Source of the DNA: UMGS1649 sp045659265
GTDB taxonomy: Bacteria; Bacillota; Clostridia; TANB77; CAG-465
NCBI GenBank assembly: GCA_045659265.1
Contig: JAZOWO010000020.1
Span: 1-5,038 of the forward strand
DNA: 5,038 nt
Direction: 5' to 3'
Position numbers and translations under genes: made by a program. The notes under the pieces were generated by a model. The model did no database searches. It was given only the letters and a program-made list of their open reading frames with translations, and was not told where the DNA came from. Positions 1 to 4,802 of this stretch are shown one piece after another (the first letter of the stretch is position 1; every line of letters starts with the position of its first letter).

Positions 1-798
1 TATCAAAAGTTTCCACTAAATGTAGATATAGGTGGAACAGTAGAGTCCGTGTATAGAATAGACAAAGAAGCATTATATTCTTGTTACAATACTTTCTATA
101 ATCCAGCCAATATGTTTGTAATAGTCATTGGTGATGTGGATGAAGTGGAAACTGTTAAACAAATAGAAGCGTTTTTCAAAGAAAATGTGAATAGAAAAAC
201 TGGTACAGTTGAAAGATTTATATTAGAAGAGCCTAAAGAAATAGCCGAAAAGAAAATAGAAAAGAAACTTGATGTATACATGCCATATATTTGTATGGGA
301 TTTAAACATGAAAAACAAGATGGAAAGACTAATGCAAGAAATACAGTTATAATGGAACTTATAGATGATATATGTTTCTCTCCATTATCTGACTTCCATG
401 AAAGAATGTTCAATAGTCAAGTTATTACAGAACCAGTAGAAATAACATATGAATCTGGAAAAGAGTTTTCACATACAATATTATTTGTAGTTTCTAAGAA
501 ACATGAAGAATGTGAAAAAGAAATAAAAGAGTACTTTAAAGAACTAAGAGAAAATGGCGTAGATGAAAAGTTATTTGAAATAGCTAAGAAGAAAAAAGAA
601 GGCGAATTAATATACGATGCAGAAAACTTTATGGGAATCCATAGAACTGTAATAGATAGTATAATCCAAGATACAGATGTGTTTGAAATGGCAAATGTAA
701 TAAAAGATATAACAAAAGATGAAGTAGATAACTTTATAAAAGAAAATCTAAGAGAAGATAATATGGTTATATCTAAAGTTACTGAAAAGAATAAATAG
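1..798 (+). CDS. yfmH: M16-family peptidase-like protein YmfH/YfmH (EF-P 5-aminopentanol modification-associated), 3' part only
   Basis: The reading frame is open from the first base and ends at the TAG at 796-798, giving 265 residues of a protein whose start lies outside the window. GTG at 49 is an internal valine, not a start, because the frame continues upstream with clear family sequence. The stretch IGGTVESVYRIDKEALYSCY followed by NTFYNPANM is typical of the YmfH type of M16 (insulinase/pitrilysin-like) proteins, at the junction between the two M16 domains. The rest is the C-terminal domain with alternating charged helices. The family is usually about 430 aa, so roughly the last 60% is present. 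The zinc-binding HxxEH motif, if it exists, would be upstream. NCBI names this family for an association with EF-P modification in Bacillus subtilis; this is known of the family and is not shown here. A terminator follows 26 bp after the stop, so this is the last gene of its unit. Confidence is high for M16, and somewhat lower for YmfH against its paralogue YmfF. Confidence 0.88.
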   Translation, partial: YQKFPLNVDIGGTVESVYRIDKEALYSCYNTFYNPANMFVIVIGDVDEVETVKQIEAFFKENVNRKTGTVERFILEEPKEIAEKKIEKKLDVYMPYICMGFKHEKQDGKTNARNTVIMELIDDICFSPLSDFHERMFNSQVITEPVEITYESGKEFSHTILFVVSKKHEECEKEIKEYFKELRENGVDEKLFEIAKKKKEGELIYDAENFMGIHRTVIDSIIQDTDVFEMANVIKDITKDEVDNFIKENLREDNMVISKVTEKNK

Positions 799-823
799 AA
801 AAGAATAAATAGTATAAAGTAAA

Positions 824-850
824 AAAAAGTCCTATTTTATAGGACTTTTT
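824..850 (+). terminator. Rho-independent terminator after the M16 gene
   Basis: A perfect 12-bp stem pairs 824-835 (AAAAAGTCCTAT) with 839-850 (ATAGGACTTTTT) around a 3-nt loop. A further T-rich run continues to 860. It lies 26 bp after the M16 stop codon and separates that gene from the next promoter. The A-rich 5' arm means it could also act on the minus strand. Confidence 0.9.
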
Positions 851-871
851 ATTTTTTTTTAGTAAATTTAT

Positions 872-900
872 TTGACAAATCTAAAACCGTAAGGTATAAT
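872..900 (+). promoter_or_regulatory. Consensus sigma-A promoter of the large RNA gene
   Basis: TTGACA (872-877) and TATAAT (895-900) match the housekeeping consensus at all twelve positions with the optimal 17-bp spacer. Transcription should begin at about 904-909. No start codon with a long frame follows, so the promoter serves a non-coding transcript. The -35 lies inside an 11-bp palindrome (ATTTGACAAAT, 870-880). The -10 lies between imperfect inverted arms CGTAAGG (888-894) and CCCTACG (905-911). Either could be an operator. Confidence 0.88.
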
Positions 901-903
901 ATG

Positions 904-1350
904 ACCCTACGAACAATTTAGTTGATACTAACTATGTATCATGTTGTATGTTAGAGTAGTGTTTCACTTTCGATTATTGCAAGTGTCTACGAAGCCCGAC
1001 CACGGGCAGTGCTATAGGTTAGTAGCGGCGAGCGAACGCTTGGCACTAGAGGACAATGAAACCTTAATCGACGGCTAAGAACCGTTTAGTAGGAACACAC
1101 TTTGATATAAATACGTTGGATAATCCGATGTATCCGAAAGGACTTGATTATTCAATGAGAATGGCACAAGCGTGCGGGAACACGTGAAGATGTCAGCGGG
1201 GAAGACTGCAAAGTTATACTATATAACACTCCTTTCTAGGCGGGAATGTTACGAAGAGGTATAACGCCCCGTAGATGTACAGGATATCCCAATCCTTATC
1301 TAACAGTCTATAAAGCAAGAGAGAGTCGCGGACAGGACTCTCTCTTTTTT
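904..1350 (+). ncRNA. Large structured non-coding RNA of unrecognised family, about 440 nt
   Basis: This is a stand-alone gene between a consensus sigma-A promoter and an intrinsic terminator. It has no ORF of useful length in any frame and is clearly more G+C-rich than the flanking genes. Pairings found by eye: a long-range closing helix 949-955/1299-1305 (TGTTAGA with TCTAACA); GTTTCA 961-966 with TGAAAC 1057-1062; hairpin GCCCG 994-998/CGGGC 1003-1007; AGTGC 1008-1012 with GCACT 1043-1047 enclosing AGCG 1024-1027/CGCT 1037-1040; ACGG 1071-1074/CCGT 1082-1085; a 10-bp arm 1116-1125/1146-1155 tipped by TCC-GAAA-GGA (1133-1142); and nested helices 1197-1201/1267-1271, 1213-1219/1259-1265 and 1224-1232/1243-1251 (one mismatch). 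AGGAT 1281-1285 pairs with ATCCT 1292-1296. I looked for signatures of RNase P, tmRNA, SRP RNA, group I and II introns and T-boxes and saw none. It could belong to one of the large clostridial RNA families (ROOL, OLE, GOLLD, raiA), whose consensus I cannot test here. The 5' end is inferred from the promoter. Confidence is high for a structured RNA; the function is unknown. Confidence 0.85.
1317..1350 (+). terminator. Rho-independent terminator of the large RNA
   Basis: A perfect 11-bp stem AAGAGAGAGTC (1317-1327) / GACTCTCTCTT (1336-1346) carries an 8-nt loop, GCGGACAG. The T-run reaches 1350. It directly follows the closing helix of the RNA core and defines its 3' end. Confidence 0.93.
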
Positions 1351-1359
1351 ATTACCAAA

Positions 1360-1386
1360 TGTCGAAAAATGCCGAAAAATAGCGAA
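1360..1386 (+). promoter_or_regulatory. Three tandem Spo0A-box-like heptamers at 10-bp intervals
   Basis: TGTCGAA (1360-1366) is a perfect match to the 0A box. TGCCGAA (1370-1376) differs at one position and TAGCGAA (1380-1386) at two. All three point the same way and start exactly 10 bp apart, about one helical turn. Head-to-tail boxes at this spacing are known from the abrB promoter of Bacillus subtilis, where Spo0A binds as a tandem dimer. Here the array lies about 65-91 bp upstream of the predicted start of the spo0E-like transcript and just after the RNA terminator. Spo0A control of the spo0E-like gene is therefore likely. Whether it activates or represses cannot be read from the sequence. 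Confidence 0.65.
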
Positions 1387-1415
1387 ACTTGCGGTCGATT
1401 GTTGTGGTAAAATTA

Positions 1416-1444
1416 TTGACACTGTAAGATAAAAATGTTATAAA
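1416..1444 (+). promoter_or_regulatory. Sigma-A promoter of the spo0E-like gene
   Basis: TTGACA (1416-1421) and TATAAA (1439-1444) match the consensus at 11 of 12 positions with a 17-bp spacer. The predicted start point near 1451 falls right at the GTGAGGG ribosome-binding stretch, so the 5' leader would be only about 10-20 nt. Confidence 0.82.
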
Positions 1445-1460
1445 TTTGGTGTGAGGGATG

Positions 1461-1637
1461 ATGAATAACATGCTAAACAAAATAAATATACTAAGAGAGA
1501 AACTAGAAAGACAGTTGTTAGAAGAAAAACCTTATGATGAGGTTTTAGAAACAAGTAGAGAAATTGACAAACTTTTAGTAGAGTTTTATAAAAAGGAGAC
1601 TCCTATTAAGGAGCAAACTTTATTTTTGATCAAATAA
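1461..1637 (+). CDS. Spo0E-family aspartyl-phosphate phosphatase
   Basis: This 58-residue protein has the size and helical-hairpin pattern of the Spo0E family. Helix 1 is about residues 5-21 (LNKINILREKLERQLL). After a short turn comes helix 2 with the signature TSREIDKLLVEFY (31-43), equivalent to the family motif S-x-x-(L/I)-D-x-L-(I/L)-x-x-(Y/F). S32 and D36 are the conserved positions. Family members dephosphorylate Spo0A~P and so restrain entry into sporulation. The frame is closed upstream by TGA at 1452, leaving starts at 1458, 1461 or 1470. GAGGG (1453-1457) sits 3 nt before 1461 and 12 nt before 1470, so the start is uncertain by a few residues. The C-terminal tail after Y43 is unlike the core. 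The last 18 bp overlap the 3' end of the convergent minus-strand gene. A strong promoter and Spo0A-type boxes lie just upstream, consistent with negative feedback. Confidence 0.85.
   Translation: MNNMLNKINILREKLERQLLEEKPYDEVLETSREIDKLLVEFYKKETPIKEQTLFLIK
1594..1613 (-). terminator. Weak hairpin between or within the convergent gene ends, possible terminator of the minus operon
   Basis: CTCCT (1600-1604) and AGGAG (1609-1613) form a 5-bp stem with a 4-nt loop. A second AGGAG copy at 1594-1598 could pair with the same CTCCT. On the minus strand the hairpin is followed a few bases later by a short T-run (TCTCCTTTTT), 7 bp after the stop of the last minus gene. It lies inside the spo0E-like coding region, so the pairing may be chance. 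On the plus strand a run of T (about 1620-1628) also follows. Confidence 0.3.
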
Positions 1638-1931
1638 AATTAGAGCTAGTATTATAACTATGCTATAGTCAATTTGATTTTCTTTGAACATAAAGAACAG
1701 AGTTATTAGAATTATTAAGTCATCTATGTTGATGCTTATTCCAAATAATTCTACTCTGTCCTCTGTTAAGTTAAACATAGTATTTTTGTCTATATTTCTA
1801 TTGTTACTATTTACTTCTCTAACAATTTGTTCGTTAGAATAGTTTTCGGATATGTGACTTAAAGAGCACATATTGTTCATATATGCTCTTTGAGGAAAAT
1901 AAAAAGGGTTATTATAAAAAGGATAATACAT
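1620..1931 (-). CDS. Small protein with tyrosine/proline-rich N-terminus and two C-terminal hydrophobic helices, function unknown
   Basis: This 103-aa protein starts at ATG 1931 and ends at TAA 1620. Residues 1-17 (MYYPFYNNPFYFPQRAY) are rich in aromatic residues, proline and asparagine, as in many spore-coat or surface-layer small proteins. Residues 18-60 are polar. Residues 63-100 read LFGISINIDDLI, then two short hydrophobic stretches (about 71-82 and 89-100) separated by KENQIDYS, suggesting a small membrane hairpin. From memory, small proteins with this 'FG-x-(4)-DDL' plus double hydrophobic ending are common in spore-forming Clostridia and remain uncharacterised; I cannot check this here. 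It is the third gene of the minus operon, starting 2 bp after the preceding stop. The ribosome-binding stretch AAGGATCGTGAT lies inside the end of the upstream gene and closely resembles the full anti-SD complement. The 3' end overlaps the convergent spo0E-like gene by 18 bp. Confidence 0.8.
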   Translation of the reverse strand: MYYPFYNNPFYFPQRAYMNNMCSLSHISENYSNEQIVREVNSNNRNIDKNTMFNLTEDRVELFGISINIDDLIILITLFFMFKENQIDYSIVIILALILFDQK

Positions 1932-1933
1932 TT

Positions 1934-2365
1934 TTAATCACGATCCTTGCCGTTAAATAAGTTAAAAGCTTTCATAACTCCTAAAAGGGATATGTAAGTA
2001 TCAATGTTTTTTTGCCTATTTTCTCTTAAAAATGGTTTAAGTGAAGATAGTAAATTTTGTCTTGGGTCTGGGCTATTCATTCCACTTAAAACATTTTGGA
2101 ATTTCATAATAGAATTTAAATCAAATCCGCCTAAAGGTGTTGAACTAATTTTATTCTCTGCATTTGTATCATTTTTTGATGCGTTTGTATTTAACATATT
2201 TACAATTTTTGAAATATCCAAACCACTAAAATCTGTTGTTTTATTTTGTTTAGGAGTATTTACTTCTTCAGTATTTGATTCGTTTAATTTGCTTTGTATA
2301 GAGGCAACAATGTCTAAAATTGGATTGGAAGTTTGATCTTCAACTTCATTTATATCATTATTCAT
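1934..2365 (-). CDS. Conserved-looking 143-aa protein of unknown function with a DPR...LKPFL...RQ..ID motif
   Basis: The start is ATG 2365 and the stop is TAA at 1934-1936. The N-terminal two thirds is low-complexity and polar (Asn/Thr/Ser/Lys), broken by short amphipathic pieces at about 15-27, 48-59 (GLDISKIVNMLN) and 81-96 (FDLNSIMKFQNVLSGM). The C-terminus holds the recognisable part: DPRQNLLSSLKPFLRENRQ at 100-118, then IDTYISLLG at 121-129. It looks like a short helical domain in which acidic and basic residues flank LKPFL. I recall related endings in small proteins of Clostridia but know no function. There are no cysteines, signal peptide or membrane segment. The ATG directly abuts the stop of the upstream gene (TAAATG) and no Shine-Dalgarno site precedes it, so translation is probably coupled. 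Confidence 0.82.
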   Translation of the reverse strand: MNNDINEVEDQTSNPILDIVASIQSKLNESNTEEVNTPKQNKTTDFSGLDISKIVNMLNTNASKNDTNAENKISSTPLGGFDLNSIMKFQNVLSGMNSPDPRQNLLSSLKPFLRENRQKNIDTYISLLGVMKAFNLFNGKDRD

Positions 2366-2539
2366 TTAATTATTGTTTTTGTTTTGTTGGGAAGTATTAT
2401 TGTTCATACCCAACATCCTTACTAAATTATTTAGATCATCTTTAGACATGTTTTTTACAATATTAGAAACTTGTTCTAGTTTTTCTTTATCTACACCAGC
2501 TAACATATTTAGCAAATTAGAGTTCAACATATTATTCAC
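2366..2539 (-). CDS. 57-aa helical protein of unknown function, first gene of the minus operon
   Basis: GTG at 2539-2537 is preceded by a near-perfect ribosome-binding site (AAGGAGATGAT, 8 nt between AAGGAG and the GTG), which decides this start over the in-frame ATG at 2530. The 57-residue product has an LLNMLAGVDKEKLEQVSNIV helix (about 9-28), then MSKDDLNNLVRMLG (31-44), then an Asn/Gln-rich tail (NNNTSQQNKNNN). Two short amphipathic helices ending in a polar tail suggest a protein-protein contact or scaffold role. It has no signal peptide and no cysteine. Its stop TAA is followed at once by the ATG of the next gene, and the three genes form one transcript. The low-complexity Asn style matches the next gene, whose internal segments (ISKIVNML) resemble this protein's VSNIVKNM, so the two may be related. 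Confidence 0.78.
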   Translation of the reverse strand: MNNMLNSNLLNMLAGVDKEKLEQVSNIVKNMSKDDLNNLVRMLGMNNNTSQQNKNNN

Positions 2540-2568
2540 AAAATCATCTCCTTATATCTATTTATTAA

Positions 2569-2597
2569 AGTATATGCAAGGAGAGAAGAAAAAGTTA
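2569..2597 (-). promoter_or_regulatory. Candidate promoter of the minus operon, possibly sigma-E-like
   Basis: Read on the minus strand, CATATACT (2576 to 2569) contains TATACT, a good -10 element, and also resembles the sporulation sigma-E -10 (CATACAxT). TAACTTT (2597 to 2591) lies 14 nt upstream and matches 5 of 7 positions of the sigma-E -35 (KMATATT). It is a poor sigma-A -35. The predicted start would be about 20-25 nt before the GTG start. This is a weak prediction in A/T-rich DNA. Confidence 0.3.
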
Positions 2598-2600
2598 CAA

Positions 2601-2609
2601 AGAGGTGAT
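2601..2609 (+). promoter_or_regulatory. Ribosome-binding site overlapping the annotated GTG start
   Basis: AGAGGTGAT is an extended match to the anti-Shine-Dalgarno sequence, and the only conventional start codon of the following gene (GTG 2605) is part of it. The in-frame codons at ideal distance downstream are ATA (2611) and ATT (2614). No ATG, GTG or TTG lies where this site would normally place a ribosome. Confidence 0.5.
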
Positions 2610-3129
2610 TATAATTTTAGGTAAGTTTATAACAAGAGACGTTTCGAGTTTATACAATATTGAAAAAATAACGGAGGATGGAGTTATATCTGTAAACAAA
2701 AGAGAAATATGTATATATAAAGTAAATCCGGTAAATATAATAGCTTGGGATAAAGAAATGAAGGAACGAATAATATCATCGTATATAGCAACATTAAAAG
2801 GTATGCCTGATACATTTCAGATAGTCGTATCGCAACAAAAAAGCACATTAAGAAATGATATAGAGCAGTATAAAAAAAGATTATTAGAAGTAGAAAATTA
2901 TGGATTAAAAATGGCACTTAAAAAATATATAGAATACTTACAAAAAATAGAAAACGAAAACGGCATATATGAAATAAAGCATTATTTGATAGTAGAAGAA
3001 ACAGGTGAAAACGGCAAAGAAAACATACATAACGCATTCGTAAATATGAATGAATTTGGACTGGATATAAGGAAGATTACAAGAAAATCAGAAGTTGAAA
3101 ATGTTATAAGGAGAGCAATAGAGGGGTGA
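2605..3129 (+). CDS. TraC-like protein (VirB4 N-terminal-domain-like), type IV secretion/conjugation-associated
   Basis: This soluble protein of up to 174 aa has no membrane segment. The N-terminal part (about residues 9-50: RDVSSLYNIEKITEDGVISV, then IYKVNPVNII) has the pattern of the small TraC-like proteins encoded just before VirB4 and of the first domain of long VirB4 proteins such as Orf16 of Tn916: a beta strand reading 'I-x-EDG-(V/I)', then 'V-x-PVN'. Residues 52-80 (KEMKERIISSYIATLKGMPD) and the following 'FQIVV' strand fit too. Residues 86-125 form a charged, probably coiled-coil helix (LRNDIEQYKKRLLEV and onward), then 'HYLIVEE'. The role is inferred to be assembly with the VirB4 ATPase at the inner face of the membrane. 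The stop overlaps the start of the VirB4 gene by four bases (GTGA). The frame is closed upstream by TAA at 2566, and GTG 2605 lies inside the ribosome-binding site, so the true start may be ATA/ATT at 2611 or 2614. Confidence 0.78.
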   Translation: MIIILGKFITRDVSSLYNIEKITEDGVISVNKREICIYKVNPVNIIAWDKEMKERIISSYIATLKGMPDTFQIVVSQQKSTLRNDIEQYKKRLLEVENYGLKMALKKYIEYLQKIENENGIYEIKHYLIVEETGENGKENIHNAFVNMNEFGLDIRKITRKSEVENVIRRAIEG

Positions 3130-4802
3130 GAAAAAATACAGAGATTTCAAAAATTCTTCCAGCAGAGGTTAAAGAAAAATATAACTGTATAAAAATACAA
3201 TCTAAATATGTAAATGTTATTAGCATAGTAAGCATGGAAGAAATAGTGCTTTTGGAGTTGCTAGATATATTGCTTTTACAAAAAGAAATAACAGTATCAT
3301 TTCATATCAATAGGCAAGATAGTATGGAATTCTTAAAAAAAATAACAAGATGTTTGGCAGAAAATGGCGCGGAAATTAGGAGCATAAATAAAAATCAATT
3401 AGATATTGAAGTGTTAGAAAAAAATAAAAATGATGCTGTAAAAATAAAAAAAGAGATTCAGGTAAATAATGAAAACGTATATCTAGTAGAAGTATATATG
3501 AAGGTTATAGGGGCAAGCGAAAATGAGGTTTTAAGCAGAAGTAATAATATCAAAAATATTTTATATACAAGAGGAATAATATTAAGTCCGACATATTTTA
3601 AGCAAAAGTTTGGATATATTGCCTCGTTACCTTTGCTTCAAACGAACAAGACATTAAGCGACTATACAGAAAATATTATGCTTACTACAGGGCTTGCTAA
3701 ACTGTTTCCGTTTTTTGATAAAGATAATTTAAGTGGCCAGGGGATTTATATAGGAAAACACGAAAACAAATATATTAAACTATCATTGTTGGATAAAAGA
3801 AATTTAAACCATAACATGTGTGTATTCGGAAGTAGTGGAGTAGGCAAATCTTTTTTTATAAAGTTGTTAATAATGCGTAATTTTTATAATGGTATTAATC
3901 AAATAATAATAGATCCAGAAGGTGAATATAAAAATATAGTCCTAAGCCTTGGTGGAAATGTATACGAGCTTGAGACATATGATCCAATGTGTATTGAAGA
4001 AAAAGTTGCAAGAAATAATTCGGACTTTTTAGAACAATCAATAAAATTGGTGTCAGAATATCTTTTTTATAATTACGGTCTAAGAAATGTAGAAAACGAA
4101 ATAAGGAACATGTATTTAGAATATGGAGTAACGAAAGATATAGAAAGCCTTTATGAAAAAAGCACAGCGGATAAAATTTATGTATTGCCTAAATATAGGA
4201 TGGATTTCCCAAAAATTAAATCTGTTTTAAGTAAATTTGGAATAGAAAACAATTTAGTTACAAACACAAAACCACCTAATAAATCAAAATTAAATTGTTT
4301 TATAATTAAAGGCTCTACTAAAGATAAGATTAATAAGGAAATAATGACGTTTCTTCCTAAAATAAAACAGTTAATAGAGGAAAATACATTGATATATTTT
4401 GATGAAATATGGAAAACAATAAAAGCAAATAATGATGGGATATTAATAGAAGAAATATACAATTTTTTCAAAACATTACGAAAAAGAAAAGCAGGAATAG
4501 TAGCAATTAGTCAAGATATAGGGGATTTGTTTGTAATAGATGAAGGTAATTTTGGTAAGAGTATATTAAATAATTCTTATACAAAAGTTTTTTTCAAAAT
4601 GACATATACAGATTTTGAAAGGATAAAAGGTTTAGATGAAATAACAGAATTAAGTGAAAAAGTAACTAAATTATCTAGAGGAGAAACATATATAATGCAA
4701 GGAGAAAATAAGTTTGTTGTAGATATAGAGGCAAACGCCTTTGAAAAAGAATTAATAGAAACAGAGGATATATATGAAGAAAGTTTTAATAGCAATGGAT
4801 AA
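3126..4802 (+). CDS. virB4: VirB4-family type IV secretion ATPase
   Basis: At 558 aa this is compact for the family (often 600-800 aa). The N-terminal domain is about residues 20-180, ending with LSPTYFKQKFGYIASLPLLQ. Next comes the typical TTGLAKLFPFFDKDNLSGQG lead-in (about 192-215) and GIYIGKH. The Walker A motif is GSSGVGKS (235-242), followed by DPEGEY (263-268), an all-helical insert (about 285-400), Walker B LIYFDEIWK (422-430, D426/E427), an LRKRKAGI arginine-bearing stretch (about 450-458) and the SQD motif (Q463). All ATPase motifs look intact. VirB4 proteins power assembly of, and transfer through, type IV secretion or conjugation machines at the cytoplasmic membrane. The GTG start overlaps the previous stop. 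AAGGAG (3108-3113) lies 12 nt upstream, a rather long spacing, while GAGGGG abuts the start. The next gene begins 29 bp before this stop. It could serve a conjugative element or a chromosomal secretion system. Confidence 0.93.
   Translation: MRKNTEISKILPAEVKEKYNCIKIQSKYVNVISIVSMEEIVLLELLDILLLQKEITVSFHINRQDSMEFLKKITRCLAENGAEIRSINKNQLDIEVLEKNKNDAVKIKKEIQVNNENVYLVEVYMKVIGASENEVLSRSNNIKNILYTRGIILSPTYFKQKFGYIASLPLLQTNKTLSDYTENIMLTTGLAKLFPFFDKDNLSGQGIYIGKHENKYIKLSLLDKRNLNHNMCVFGSSGVGKSFFIKLLIMRNFYNGINQIIIDPEGEYKNIVLSLGGNVYELETYDPMCIEEKVARNNSDFLEQSIKLVSEYLFYNYGLRNVENEIRNMYLEYGVTKDIESLYEKSTADKIYVLPKYRMDFPKIKSVLSKFGIENNLVTNTKPPNKSKLNCFIIKGSTKDKINKEIMTFLPKIKQLIEENTLIYFDEIWKTIKANNDGILIEEIYNFFKTLRKRKAGIVAISQDIGDLFVIDEGNFGKSILNNSYTKVFFKMTYTDFERIKGLDEITELSEKVTKLSRGETYIMQGENKFVVDIEANAFEKELIETEDIYEESFNSNG

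Noticed and set aside
49..51. GTG as the start of the M16 protein
   Set aside because: The open frame and typical family residues (PLNVDIGGTVES) continue upstream to the window edge, and no ribosome-binding site precedes 49.
96..413. Minus-strand ORF of 105 codons
   Set aside because: It is fully inside the M16 gene on the opposite strand, has a serine/isoleucine-rich composition typical of the complement of A/T-rich coding DNA, and no ribosome-binding site or homology that I recognise.
1092..1183. Direct repeat GGAACAC at 1092-1098 and 1177-1183 as an attachment or repeat element
   Set aside because: Seven bases within one structured RNA is too short to claim a repeat; it is more likely a recurring RNA loop motif or chance.
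904..1350. Ribosomal RNA fragment, RNase P RNA, tmRNA or group I/II intron
   Set aside because: Only an 18-nt piece resembles 23S rRNA. The RNase P GAGGAAAGTCC core, tmRNA acceptor end, group II domain V and group I core sequences were looked for and not seen.
1350..1460. CRISPR-like array from the 10-bp repeats
   Set aside because: The unit is 10 bp with no spacers and only three degenerate copies. Phased protein-binding boxes explain it better.
2004..2624. Plus-strand ORFs at 2004-2336 and 2373-2624
   Set aside because: They are antisense shadows of the 143-aa and 57-aa minus genes. The Phe/Leu-rich translations mirror Asn/Lys-rich genes. The minus genes have coupled stop-start junctions and good ribosome-binding sites.
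2684..2917. Minus-strand ORF of 77 codons inside the TraC-like gene
   Set aside because: The sense strand has a recognisable protein pattern and operon overlap. The antisense product is hydrophobic low-complexity sequence without a start signal.
4178..4795. Minus-strand ORFs at 4178-4471 and 4577-4795
   Set aside because: They lie opposite the ATPase core of VirB4, which has intact motifs in the sense frame. They are shadows.
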